A stretch of DNA of 64,000 nucleotides from Novibacillus thermophilus (GTDB lineage Bacteria > Bacillota > Bacilli > Thermoactinomycetales > Novibacillaceae). The translations under genes and the position numbers were made by a program. This document shows positions 17,935 to 26,241 of the stretch, in pieces. The first letter of the stretch is position 1. Each line of letters opens with the position of its first letter. The notes under the pieces were generated by a model that was not told the DNA's origin, ran no database searches, and was given only the letters and a program-made list of their open reading frames with translations. The stretch lies in contig NZ_CP019699.1 in assembly GCF_002005165.1 (NCBI RefSeq), positions 868,001-932,000 of the forward strand. The letters are read 5' to 3'.

Positions 17935-18741
17935 ATGACCTACCAGTTAATCGCATTGGATTTGGACGGTACGCTTCTCACGGACGAAAAGGACATTACG
18001 CTGCCCACGTTGAATTTACTCGTGCAGCTTCAGCAAGAAGGGAAGTATATTGCGATTTGCACGGGGCGTTCAGCGTTGTCAGTCCAGCCGCTGTTAGAAC
18101 ATGAAAGTTTTGCGACCCACTTGATCACGGATAACGGCGGGACCGTAAAGGAGCTGACAACGGACCAAACCCTCTACACGAATACCATCCCCCGTTCGTT
18201 TTTAGCAGCGATGAGAGAGGTCATGCAAGAGTACAACGTCCACTGTGACGTGACGACAGCAAGCGGCGTTTACGTCGAGACGTTAACCGAGAAAATGGCT
18301 GAGCAGTACAACCGGTACTTGATCAAACCGATGGCCATCGGGGATCTGCGTCAAACGCCTGAGGATCCGTTAAAATTCACTATTTCAGGTGAAGCGGCAG
18401 TCCTGGATAAAATGGTCCCTGTCTTAAAGTCGCAATATGGGGAAGAGTTGAACATCGTACGCAGTGGAGAATACTTTATTGACATCGTGAAGGAGGGCAC
18501 GACGAAAGGAAAAGCGTTAGCCATGTTGGCCAACCACCTGAACGTGAAGCCGAAAGGCGTTGTGGCGATTGGGAACTACTACAACGATTTGGACATGTTG
18601 CAGTATGCGGGGCTGGGAATCGCCATGGACAACTCTCCAGAGGACGTAAAAGCGGCAGCGGACGTGGTGACCCTGTCGAACAACGAAGACGGCGTCCGGC
18701 TGGCGTTGGAAAAATGGGTCTTGCAGCAAGACCCGGTGTGA
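17935..18741 (+). CDS. Cof-type HAD-IIB family phosphatase
   Basis: A 268-residue cytoplasmic phosphatase. HAD motif I LIALDLDGTLLTDEK at residues 5-19, motif II ICTGRS near 44, the type IIB cap in the middle, motif III with KGKALAMLANHL and motif IV IGNYYNDLDMLQYAGLGIAM. Such enzymes dephosphorylate sugar phosphates, FMN or similar metabolites; the substrate cannot be predicted. ATG at 17935 follows AAAGGAGAG. Single gene with its own promoter. Confidence 0.9.
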   Translation: MTYQLIALDLDGTLLTDEKDITLPTLNLLVQLQQEGKYIAICTGRSALSVQPLLEHESFATHLITDNGGTVKELTTDQTLYTNTIPRSFLAAMREVMQEYNVHCDVTTASGVYVETLTEKMAEQYNRYLIKPMAIGDLRQTPEDPLKFTISGEAAVLDKMVPVLKSQYGEELNIVRSGEYFIDIVKEGTTKGKALAMLANHLNVKPKGVVAIGNYYNDLDMLQYAGLGIAMDNSPEDVKAAADVVTLSNNEDGVRLALEKWVLQQDPV

Positions 18742-18826
18742 CGACTCTCTGGCAAAATTCTACAGGATGGCCTTGTCGCGTGTTGGATACCTTAAGAGTT
18801 GAATCTTCAAACAGAAGGGTTCTACC

Positions 18827-19771
18827 ATGCGGCGCATACAGCATTCCTTACTGTTCAAGGTACTGATAGGTTATCTGGCCCTTACGTCTGTTTTCGTTGA
18901 ACTGGCAGAGGCGACAACACTTGATGCTCCCAATCTGACGTTTGCTGTCATGAGTGACATTCACATCCACGTACACAACACGGACGTCCACCGCCGCTTA
19001 ACGAAGGCACTAGAAGATTACAGACGCATCAATCCAAACATGCGTCTGATCGTCATCAACGGTGATCTGACGAACGGCTTTCCGTCTCATTACCGCGTTT
19101 TAGAGCGGCTGCTAGACAGCGTCCCCCACCCTTCCATCCATTTTACTCCTGGAAACCACGACTTTTATAAAATGCTATACAACCGACAGGGGAAGCTGGA
19201 TTTCGATCACCTCCCTAACGGGTGGTCCAGCGAGGAGGCGATGCGCCTGTTTCAAAAGTTTACCGGGTACGACCGGCCGTACCACGATGTGTGGGTGGAC
19301 GGGTATCACTTCGTCTTTCTCGCCAGTGAGAAATCCCGGGATGCCGACCGTTCTATCGGCAAGAACGGTTACCTCAGTGACACCCAACTGAATTGGCTGG
19401 AGGAAAAATTGAAGGAAAGGCCTTTGGGAGCGCACAACCCGACATTTGTTTTTTCCCACCACCCGCTCCCGAATACGGTAGAGGGTTCGGAAGGGGAAGC
19501 TCAAATCGTTCAGCACCGCGCTTTACGGCGCATCCTCGACCGGCATCCTGAAGTGATTTTTTTCTCCGGCCACACCCACTACAGCCTGCGTAAAACGGAT
19601 CAAGTCTACGCTGACCGTTTCCTCATGTTGGGAAGTTCCTCTATTATGCGCCACGAAGAAAGTTTGTACATTGAAGTGTACGACGACCATGTCGACATTC
19701 ACAGTCGCGATCACGGCAAGGGGGAGTGGATACGGGACAAGTTTGTTCGCCGTGACTTGCACGCCGACTGA
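18827..19771 (+). CDS. Secreted metallophosphoesterase
   Basis: A 314-residue protein with an N-terminal hydrophobic signal (LLFKVLIGYLALTSVFVELAEA) followed by a calcineurin-like phosphoesterase domain: VMSDIHIHVH (metal ligands D-H), INGDLTNGF, TPGNHDFY, FSHHPLPNTV and SGHTHYSLRKTD. All five metal-binding motifs are present, so it should be active outside the membrane. Substrate unknown. AGAAGGG precedes the ATG by 7 nt. Monocistronic in appearance. Confidence 0.85.
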   Translation: MRRIQHSLLFKVLIGYLALTSVFVELAEATTLDAPNLTFAVMSDIHIHVHNTDVHRRLTKALEDYRRINPNMRLIVINGDLTNGFPSHYRVLERLLDSVPHPSIHFTPGNHDFYKMLYNRQGKLDFDHLPNGWSSEEAMRLFQKFTGYDRPYHDVWVDGYHFVFLASEKSRDADRSIGKNGYLSDTQLNWLEEKLKERPLGAHNPTFVFSHHPLPNTVEGSEGEAQIVQHRALRRILDRHPEVIFFSGHTHYSLRKTDQVYADRFLMLGSSSIMRHEESLYIEVYDDHVDIHSRDHGKGEWIRDKFVRRDLHAD

Positions 19772-19893
19772 GTACGAAAAAGGATCGGCACCGAGACTGG
19801 ACACTGTCTCATGTATTGTGTGCAACGGTAAATTTCCGACGCTCTCACGTTAAACAAGATTCTTGCAAATGGTAGTTGAATGGTATACACTGA

Positions 19894-19949
19894 TGGCAGC
19901 TATCTTATTTTACAAGATAGCTGCCATTAAGCAGAAGTATCTTGTAAAA
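19894..19949. promoter_or_regulatory. Overlapping inverted repeats upstream of padR-like gene
   Basis: Arm TGGCAGCTATCTT (19894-19906) pairs perfectly with AAGATAGCTGCCA (19914-19926). The second dyad, TTTTACAAGATA (19908-19919) and TATCTTGTAAAA (19938-19949), uses the same AAGATA block, so the two structures exclude each other as RNA, or form two overlapping DNA operators. Location 31 bp before the PadR-type regulator suggests autoregulation. Confidence 0.55.
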
Positions 19950-19979
19950 CAACATAGTCAAAGCACAAGAGGTGGGAGC

Positions 19980-20309
19980 ATGTCAGCTCGCAGTCAGCTG
20001 TTGAAGGGCATTTTGGAAGGGTGCATTTTAGCGATTATCGGGCAGCAAGAGGTGTACGGTTACGAACTGAGTGTGAAATTGGCGGAAAACGGATTTACCT
20101 TTGTGAGCGAGGGAAGCATTTACCCTGTTTTATTGCGCTTGCAAAGGGAGAAGTTGATCGAGGGGACAATGCGCGATTCGCCGAGCGGTCCGCAGCGGAA
20201 GTACTACCGTTTGACACCGAAGGGGTGGAAGGCGCTAGCTGAGTTTATGGAGAATTGGCTTGAAATGAAGGCGTCAGTTGATCAAATTCTGGGGAAATTG
20301 GAGGAATAA
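19980..20309 (+). CDS. PadR family transcriptional regulator
   Basis: A 109-residue regulator: winged helix with LLKGILEGCILAIIGQQEVYGYELSVKL and the wing SEGSIYPVLLRLQREKLIEG, PSGPQRKYYRLTPKG, followed by the PadR dimerisation helix. The ATG at 19980 has AGAGGTGGGAG upstream. It is cotranscribed with a membrane protein 3 bp downstream, the usual PadR pairing. The double palindrome upstream is a likely operator. The inducer is unknown. Confidence 0.9.
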   Translation: MSARSQLLKGILEGCILAIIGQQEVYGYELSVKLAENGFTFVSEGSIYPVLLRLQREKLIEGTMRDSPSGPQRKYYRLTPKGWKALAEFMENWLEMKASVDQILGKLEE

Positions 20310-20312
20310 GCG

Positions 20313-20993
20313 ATGACGGAAAAAGAAATGGTTGCTCTTAACAATGAGAGGCGACAGCAGCTGACGAAAGAAAACAAGGCTTACTACGAAGACATGTTAG
20401 TCTATTTGCGTACGAGCCGTATCCCGGCGATCAAAACGGAAGAACTGTTGCTGGAGATGCTGGACCATCTGTTGGCGGCACAAAAAGAGGGAAAAAGGGC
20501 GGAAGACGTGTTCGGTCCGGACCCAAAAGCCTATTGTGAGGAAATTGTCGAGACGTTGGGTCGGCGGCCGTTCAGTTTGAAACGGTACGTGTTTATGTTC
20601 AGCACGATGCTGTACGTTGTCTTTTTTATCCACGCCATGCTGGATGGAGTGGTCATGCCGCTACTGAACGTCTTTTTCGAGGTTCCCCACGTTCGCCAAG
20701 GTCTTTCGGTGGAATTTTTGGCATTGCCGTTTATTGCCGCATTTGTAGTGGAAGCGGTGTTCTACTTGATGAGGAAGTCGACATTCGAAACATTTGGCAA
20801 AAAATTACTCCGCAGCTATGTTCCCGTCTTACTGATCTTATACGTGTTACCCTTAGTCGGCTTTTTATTCATTTTGTTCAACTTCAGGGATGACCTCCCG
20901 GTACTTCCTATTACGCCGTGGATGAGCTTGTTGATCGGGGCCGCTTGGTACATCGTTCACAAACGGTTGTTTCGGAATGCCGACATCGCTTGA
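20313..20993 (+). CDS. DUF1129/HAAS-like membrane protein, PadR partner
   Basis: A 226-residue protein. Residues 1-85 are a charged helical region (LTKENKAYYEDMLVYLRTSR, ELLLEMLDHLLAAQKEGKRAEDVFG, PKAYCEEIVETLG) resembling the HAAS/DUF1129 N-terminal domain; then four hydrophobic segments, the last pair YVPVLLILYVLPLVGFLFILF and PWMSLLIGAAWYIVHK. This class is regularly encoded after PadR regulators. Three bases separate it from padR, so translation is coupled. Molecular role unknown. Confidence 0.75.
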   Translation: MTEKEMVALNNERRQQLTKENKAYYEDMLVYLRTSRIPAIKTEELLLEMLDHLLAAQKEGKRAEDVFGPDPKAYCEEIVETLGRRPFSLKRYVFMFSTMLYVVFFIHAMLDGVVMPLLNVFFEVPHVRQGLSVEFLALPFIAAFVVEAVFYLMRKSTFETFGKKLLRSYVPVLLILYVLPLVGFLFILFNFRDDLPVLPITPWMSLLIGAAWYIVHKRLFRNADIA

Positions 20994-21035
20994 GTGAACC
21001 GAAAACAGCTCACATGATAACAGAGCGTGCGTCAG

Positions 21036-21080
21036 GTAGCAGGAGGAGGATGTCTTAAGACAATTCCCCTCCCCCGCTAC
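21036..21080. terminator. Possible bidirectional terminator-like hairpin
   Basis: GTAGC (21036-21040) and GCTAC (21076-21080) close an imperfect purine/pyrimidine stem around GTCTTAAGAC, between two convergent genes. There is no strong T run on either strand. Confidence 0.35.
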
Positions 21081-21113
21081 GTTACACGGCCTTCTTGTAT
21101 CGCAAGGAACAGC

Positions 21114-22217
21114 TTACTTTCTTTCCGCCAGGACAGCAATCAAGCGGTGGTTGATTGCTTCTTCAGTGTAGTCTTTGAACAGCTGTTCGGAGACGACGAG
21201 GTCGTACAGCCGTTCCATCGGTTCGCGCTTGTCAGCGTTCTTTTGTTTCTGGCCCTTGAGTGCTTCCCACGTCTTGGCGACAAACTCCTGCGGCTGAATG
21301 GACTGTTTGTTGAAGAAGGATTTCAACTTTTCCACATCATCTAAGAAACGCTCGCCGAAGCGTTTTTCCGCGTTGTCGGAGAGGAGGGCGATCTCCGCCT
21401 CGTACATCGGGCGCTTTGTCGCTTTTTCTTTCCCAATCCACGGTGTTTCCAAAATGACCGGTTTGCCTTTTGCTACGTCGTGGTGCACAATGTTGTAAAT
21501 CGTCTCGAAACCGATGAGTCCGGACCCAACCGGGGCGTGGCGGTCTTTCCTCGCGCCGCGGAAGTTTTTGCTGTCGTTGATGTGCAGCACTGCCAGACGG
21601 TCCAACCCGATGATCCGGTCGAATTCTTCCATGACGCCGTCGAAGTCGTTCACGATGTCATAACCGGCGTCGTGGGCGTGGCACGTATCAAAACAGACAG
21701 TTAACTTGTCGTTGTGATCGACCTTGTCGATAATCCGGGCGAGCTCGTCAAAACTGCGTCCCACTTCCGATCCTTTTCCCGCCATCGTCTCCAGCGCGAT
21801 GTTCACCTTTTGGTCAGCGGACAACACCTCGTTCAATCCTTCGGCAATGCGCTTCACCCCGTACTCCGGATCTTTGTCCGTATACGAGCCGGGATGGAGC
21901 ACGATGTTGTCGACCCCGATGTATTCGGTGCGGTCGATTTCACTTTTCAAAAAGTCCACTGCCAATTTGAATGTACTCTTCTTGTAAGAGCCGAGGTTGA
22001 TGATGTACGGCGCGTGGACGACAATGTCGTCGATGCCGTTTTCTTTCATCAACTGAAGCCCTTCCTTGACGTACTGTTCTTCCATCGGCTTGCGTTTCGT
22101 GTTCTGCGGCGCTCCGGTGTATATCATAAACGATGTCGATCCGTAGCTGATCGCTTCTTGCGCGGCGTTGAGCAACCCTTTCTTGGAAAAAGACACGTGT
22201 GATCCGATTTTTAACAT
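21114..22217 (-). CDS. nfo: Endonuclease IV with C-terminal extension
   Basis: A TIM-barrel AP endonuclease for base-excision repair: [16 protein letters not shown] start, family motifs [68 protein letters not shown] and PVILETPW supply the three-zinc site. At 367 residues it is some 70 longer than the usual 280-300; the extension beyond [12 protein letters not shown] contains [20 protein letters not shown] and ends in LAERK, of unknown role. ATG at 22217 follows CAGGAGTG. Confidence 0.92.
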   Translation of the reverse strand: MLKIGSHVSFSKKGLLNAAQEAISYGSTSFMIYTGAPQNTKRKPMEEQYVKEGLQLMKENGIDDIVVHAPYIINLGSYKKSTFKLAVDFLKSEIDRTEYIGVDNIVLHPGSYTDKDPEYGVKRIAEGLNEVLSADQKVNIALETMAGKGSEVGRSFDELARIIDKVDHNDKLTVCFDTCHAHDAGYDIVNDFDGVMEEFDRIIGLDRLAVLHINDSKNFRGARKDRHAPVGSGLIGFETIYNIVHHDVAKGKPVILETPWIGKEKATKRPMYEAEIALLSDNAEKRFGERFLDDVEKLKSFFNKQSIQPQEFVAKTWEALKGQKQKNADKREPMERLYDLVVSEQLFKDYTEEAINHRLIAVLAERK

Positions 22218-22638
22218 GCTATCCACTCCTGCAACTTGTCTCACTCCATTGTAACAGAAAATGACGGGAAACGGGCAGATCATGACTTCAGCATCATTGT
22301 GCCGGATAACGGGACGGGGAAAACCGATACAGGCGTAAAGATTCTCGCTGCAGACAGTGTTACAATAGAAGGAGTTCATGAAAGAGAACAAATGGGAGGC
22401 GATGCCGCAGCTGCCCATGAGGATGTGACGTGAACGCGTTTGTGGACATGCGGCACACCATGAGTGTGGCGATGTTCAGTCGGACTGGGATCGGACCGAC
22501 ATTTCAGCTGAAAAATCGAAGTGTATCAGGTAACAGTGACGATAAGTCGTTGGATCAGTATCGAGGAAGAGCGGACGTCATTGGAAGATGAGCTGCCAAA
22601 ACGTAGAGCAGGTGGCGAAAATGAGGAGTGGGAAATTG
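22218..22638. other. 420-bp stretch without a convincing gene
   Basis: Short frames only. A 53-codon frame from GTG 22430 to 22591 ([17 protein letters not shown]...) has weak GGATG upstream and no recognisable similarity. The stretch separates divergent nfo and the HAD gene and should hold both promoters, but I see no clear -35/-10 pair. Confidence 0.4.
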
Positions 22639-23280
22639 ATGAAAGCCGTGCTGTTTGATTTTGACGGGACCATTGCGGATACACTGCCCCTTATTTTCCA
22701 TGCCTTTCGCAAAGTGTTTTCCAAGTACACAGGTCGAACGCACAGCGACAGGGAAATCTTACAGATGTTTGGACCCCCTGAAAAGGAGATAATTGAGAGG
22801 CACATTCCACCGAAACAGAGGAAACAGGCTTTTCGAGACTTTCTACAGCTCTATGACGACAAGCATCGGGAGATGGTGGAGCACAACCCGGACATTGAGA
22901 AGGTTGTCCGACTGATAAAAGAAAAAGGGCTATCACTTGGCATCGTCACGGGAAAGGGACGGGACAGTGCGAACATTTCGCTTCGACATTTAGGATTGGC
23001 ACGATTTTTCGACGTCACGATCACCGGAGACGACGTGGTGAGGCCGAAGCCGGACCCGGAAGGCCTCTTAATGGCGATCCATCGTTTAGATGTTCGACCG
23101 ACTGACGCAGTGTACGTTGGAGACAGCAACGGGGACATTCTTGCGGGGAGGCGGGCCGGGACCGGGACGATCGGGGCCAACTGGATGTCGGTTTCACAGA
23201 GCGACGGTTTTTCGGTGCAACCGGATCACATTTTTAAAGACATCCAGTCTTTTTCCAAGTGGATGCAGTCGGTCCTGTAG
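22639..23280 (+). CDS. HAD family hydrolase, PpaX/Gph-like
   Basis: A 213-residue phosphatase: motif I LFDFDGTIADT at residues 5-15, helical cap, motif II GIVTGKGRDSANISL, motif III RPKPDPEGLLMAIHRL, motif IV YVGDSNGDILAGRRAGTGTIG. It resembles pyrophosphatase PpaX and phosphoglycolate phosphatase; which substrate it uses is unclear. Start chosen at 22639 because AGGAGTG lies 7 nt upstream and MKAVLFDF is the standard beginning. Confidence 0.85.
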   Translation: MKAVLFDFDGTIADTLPLIFHAFRKVFSKYTGRTHSDREILQMFGPPEKEIIERHIPPKQRKQAFRDFLQLYDDKHREMVEHNPDIEKVVRLIKEKGLSLGIVTGKGRDSANISLRHLGLARFFDVTITGDDVVRPKPDPEGLLMAIHRLDVRPTDAVYVGDSNGDILAGRRAGTGTIGANWMSVSQSDGFSVQPDHIFKDIQSFSKWMQSVL

Positions 23281-23297
23281 AGGAGAAGGAGAGATGA

Positions 23298-23531
23298 TCA
23301 AGAAATGAAATCTTCAACAGTATACACCCAAATCATTTTCGCAAAGGTATTGCCGCATCACTGCTGCAATTTGTTGAAAGGGCAGAAGACGGCGTCGACA
23401 CGATCACCGTGGCCACGGGTACGAAAAATAAGCCGGCAATACATTTGTACAGACGATTCGGATTCAGGGAAACGGAGAACAGAGAATTGACCCCTGGAAT
23501 CTCCATGACGTTTTTTGAAAAGACATGTTAA
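23298..23531 (+). pseudogene. GNAT acetyltransferase remnant (C-terminal part)
   Basis: An open stretch without start codon encodes SIHPNHFRKGIAASLLQFV, then AIHLYRRFGFRETENRELTPG, which are acetyl-CoA-binding motif A and the C-terminal beta-alpha of a GNAT N-acetyltransferase. The N-terminal half is missing and the frame is closed upstream by a stop. It follows the HAD gene by 17 bp and ends before a strong terminator. Confidence 0.7.
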
Positions 23532-23571
23532 GAAACAATTTCTCGTCGGGCAAAGGGGGGAAATTTGAATT

Positions 23572-23592
23572 GGGGCTTAGGCCCCTTTTTTT
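23572..23592 (+). terminator. Intrinsic terminator after GNAT remnant
   Basis: GGGGC-TTAG-GCCCC followed by seven T. Closes the HAD/GNAT transcript. Confidence 0.8.
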
Positions 23593-23644
23593 ATGAGCTC
23601 AATCGTCCGATAAAAAAATGGGATGAAACAGGAGGATGCGAGCA

Positions 23645-24490
23645 ATGACAGTTGAAAAATCGAAACTTTATGTAGACGTTGCCTCCCTGTCCACTTTTCA
23701 TGACTGCCCTTACCGATATGAGCAGGAGCAAATCTATCGGAACAGAGAGATGTCGGACGAAGAGCTGTTGCAATTGATAGGTGGGGAACACGATACACAT
23801 CGAAAACTGTTGTGGCAAAAAGAGTGGGAGAGGCGCCGCAATGAGCGTCACCCGAAAGCCGATCCACTGGTTTCACGGGATGCTGAAGCGTCCCGGGTCA
23901 AGGGCTTACTGTTTGTGACTTCGTTCGCACTCAGTTTTTCATTAGTACTTTTCTACTTGCTGACAGGTGGCCCGGCTTGGCTCGCGATCACCGCCACGTT
24001 TTGTCTCGTATCTGCCACCGTTTTTGGCCTCACGCACGTTTAGTGGCAACGTCGCCAGCGGAATGTCGTCCTTTACCGCAAATCGACAAAAGTGAAGCCG
24101 ATCCAGAACGAGAAGTGGTTATGTCAAGGAGCTCCCGACTTGATAGAACAGATACCCGAAGGGGAGTTGGTGATCACGCTCCGGTTGACGACTGACATCG
24201 AGTACAACCGCAAAAGACCGTATGAAGCCGATATCATACAGTTGGGCGGCTACTTTCTATTGGCCAAAGACCGTTTTCACAAGCCGATCCGGATTGGGCG
24301 CATTGAATATCGAAACCGGACCTTTGAAATACACGACACTGAAACCCTTCATGAACAGGTCGTGCGAACACTTCATCGCTTGCGAATTTATCAAAAGTCA
24401 GGTAAACTGCCAAACGTATCGCTTGATCAGCACAAGTGCCAAGCGTGTGTGTTTTATCAGACAGTCTGTGAAAGGGCAATAAATGTATGA
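23645..24490 (+). pseudogene. Cas4-like PD-(D/E)XK protein with membrane segments, interrupted by TAG
   Basis: One frame from ATG 23645 (AGGAGG 9 nt upstream) to 24490, broken by a single TAG at 24041-24043. Part one: N-terminal cysteine motif LSTFHDCPYRYEQEQIY, then two hydrophobic segments (GLLFVTSFALSFSLVLFYLL, WLAITATFCLVSATVFGLTHV). Part two: GAPDLIEQ, QLGGYFLLAKD and a C-terminal cluster KCQACVFYQTVC. These resemble the Fe-S cysteines, the D motif and the Q motif of Cas4/Dna2 nucleases, but the expected E-x-K is replaced by VITLRLTTD, so nuclease activity is doubtful even if the stop is bypassed. No CRISPR array is nearby. Confidence 0.65.
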
Positions 24491-24523
24491 ATTTTCCGCC
24501 TATATAGCGCTTCCAGAAATATT

Positions 24524-24533
24524 GTGGTATAAT
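24524..24533 (+). promoter_or_regulatory. Extended -10 promoter of lipoprotein gene
   Basis: TGTGG followed by TATAAT (24528-24533); TGG directly before TATAAT is an extended -10. It is 30 bp before the lipoprotein ATG. Confidence 0.55.
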
Positions 24534-24562
24534 ACTCACCGTGCAGGGAGGGACACATACAT

Positions 24563-25303
24563 ATGAGGAAAAACGGTCTTCTTGTTTTCAGTTCATGTAT
24601 GATCGTGTCGATTCTCGCCGCTTGTTCATCCGGCAGTGTAAATCCCGAAGAGAGAATTGAACTGTTGATCGATAACATGTACAGTCAAGCTTATGACTTT
24701 AAGGGAACACTCCACGCGGAAACTGCGCAACATACCCTTAAAGACATGTTAGTCCTGGACGGATCTTTCGTCCCGGATAAAGGGTACGCCCTTCACGCTG
24801 ATGTCCGCTTGCCCGGGTTTAAAACGGAGAGTGACATTCTACATTTAGGCGATGAGCTGTTTTACAAAATGCCGGAATCGGACAACTGGAAACCGACGAC
24901 GAATCAAGATTTGCGCATGTTGGGCATCTTGTATAAAGACAGCCCGGCGGACCTCTTCCGCACTATGAAAGAAACCGTACTCTCAGTCGAACCGACAGAA
25001 GACGACAACGTGTTCCAGGTGACCCTTGACCGAAATAAATACATGGAGACGACGGAAAAAGCGCAAGAAGAGGTGATACGTCTGCCGCAAGTCGACATCC
25101 AGAGCCACGACTTTCCATTTGAGCTCGTAGAGAACCCCGTCGTGGATGTGGAAGTTGACTTGGATCAAAACGTCATTCGTTCTTTTACTTTACATTACGC
25201 CGTTAGATCTTCACTAAACGGCTCCTCTGAACAACCGGTGCAAGTGACGTACGAAATGGAAATGAGCCATTTTAACGAAAATCAAACTCTACCTGAGATA
25301 TAA
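24563..25303 (+). CDS. Hypothetical lipoprotein (LolA/DUF6612-like)
   Basis: A 246-residue lipoprotein: signal MRKNGLLVFSSCMIVSILAACSSG with the lipobox cysteine at 21. The mature part is rich in beta strands and acidic residues, with LPGFKTESDILHLGDELFYKMPESDNW resembling LolA-like sensors. No catalytic motifs. Its promoter and a strong terminator show a single-gene unit. Function unknown; anchored on the outer face of the membrane. Confidence 0.7.
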   Translation: MRKNGLLVFSSCMIVSILAACSSGSVNPEERIELLIDNMYSQAYDFKGTLHAETAQHTLKDMLVLDGSFVPDKGYALHADVRLPGFKTESDILHLGDELFYKMPESDNWKPTTNQDLRMLGILYKDSPADLFRTMKETVLSVEPTEDDNVFQVTLDRNKYMETTEKAQEEVIRLPQVDIQSHDFPFELVENPVVDVEVDLDQNVIRSFTLHYAVRSSLNGSSEQPVQVTYEMEMSHFNENQTLPEI

Positions 25304-25312
25304 ATTTTGGGA

Positions 25313-25357
25313 GCCATCGGGGGAGACTGTTGACAATCTCCCCGGTGGCTGTTTTTG
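25313..25357 (+). terminator. Terminator of lipoprotein gene
   Basis: GCCATCGGGGGAGA (25313-25326) pairs with TCTCCCCGGTGGC (25337-25349), followed by TGTTTTT. Confidence 0.85.
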
Positions 25358-25620
25358 ATTTCTACTGTTGGGATCATTTTGGTGGCGTTTCGCCGCCGCC
25401 ACTTTCCGGGTATTATGGGCGATGGTCACCCATCCGGGCTCTACATGGACTTTCTCCAATCCTCGAAGGTGTCATCGTTGAAAACCGAGGTTTCGTTTGA
25501 CATGACCAAATGCACTCTCCACGTCCGTTTCGTCGCACACATGATCTTCGGGAATCAAGTCTGAACAATCCACAGGAAGATAAAGCTGTCATGTTATACT
25601 CTTGGAAAGTAGCCATTAGG
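25358..25620. other. Gene-poor stretch before MFS remnant
   Basis: Only short unrelated frames on both strands. An extended -10-like TGTTATACT ends near 25599 and could drive a short leader RNA into the hairpin at 25624-25690. Nothing else recognisable. Confidence 0.4.
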
Positions 25621-25623
25621 GTA

Positions 25624-25690
25624 CGCAAAAAAATCGTCTCTTTCTGTGATGGTGTTGTGGTGATTACAGAAAGAAGGCTTTTTTTGTGCG
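25624..25690 (+). repeat. Nested inverted repeat / terminator-like element
   Basis: Outer arms CGCAAAAAAA (25624-25633) and TTTTTTTGTGCG (25679-25690); inner arms TCTTTCTGT (25639-25647) and ACAGAAAGA (25666-25674). The inner stem followed by a T run would terminate transcription; the outer arms could extend it or mark a decayed insertion. Confidence 0.5.
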
Positions 25691-25725
25691 TTTTTTTCTA
25701 AAAAGACAAAAAAGAAGAGACTCCA

Positions 25726-26115
25726 ATAGGAGGATTTTCGGCTGACAGGTTCGGCATCAAGCGCACACTGTTGACAGTGATCGTACTTTTGGGTGTCTGT
25801 TTGTTGACCATGCCATATACCTCATTGATGTTCTTCTGGTTTGTCTTGGTGATTTGGGGTGTGTTGAGTTGGGCGATTACACCGCCGATCCAAAGTCACC
25901 TGATTCAATTGTCTCCCGAGACATCGGATATACAGCAAAGCCTGAACAATTCCGCTTTGCACTTTGGTATTGCTTTCGGAACATTGATCGGGAGCATAGT
26001 GGCCGATCAACTGTCCGTCGAACAAAATGCACATTTTGGTACTTTGTTTGCCGTGCTGGCATTGGTGTCCTTTTTGTTTTCGACGCAACGGAAGCGAAGA
26101 GCAGCCGAGGGGTGA
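25726..26115 (+). pseudogene. MFS transporter remnant (C-terminal membrane helices)
   Basis: In-frame from IGGFSADRFGIKRTLLTV, the cytoplasmic G-x-x-x-D-R-x-G-x-K loop motif of major facilitator transporters, through three hydrophobic segments and PPIQSHLIQLSPETSDIQQSLNNSALHFGIAFGTLIGS to KRRAAEG at 26115. This equals about the last third of a 400-residue drug/sugar MFS protein. No start codon or N-terminal helices are present upstream (stop at 25699-25701). The loss coincides with the inverted repeat just upstream. Confidence 0.75.
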
Positions 26116-26194
26116 GGCAGGAAGTTGGTGTGCATAGTGCCTATTATCCTGAAATTCATACTTCCATACTAGCGAATAACAGCAGTGTCATCCG

Positions 26195-26238
26195 GTAGCG
26201 GGAATGGGGCTGTCTGTCACAGCAGCCCCTTCCCCTAC
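26195..26238. terminator. Bidirectional terminator between MFS remnant and rsmF-like gene
   Basis: GTAGCGGGAATGGGGCTG pairs with CAGCCCCTTCCC-CTAC; flanked by A/T-rich sequence. It is placed between convergent units. Confidence 0.65.
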
Positions 26239-26241
26239 TGT

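Noticed and set aside
22430..22591. 53-codon frame in the nfo/HAD intergenic stretch
   Set aside because: Weak ribosome site and no recognisable sequence; described as part of the gene-free stretch.
23645..24490. CRISPR-Cas system suggested by the Cas4-like gene
   Set aside because: No repeats, cas1, cas2 or effector genes are present anywhere in the window.
25413..25628. Minus-strand 71-codon frame rich in arginine and cysteine
   Set aside because: No ribosome site, no family features, in a decayed region; probably chance.
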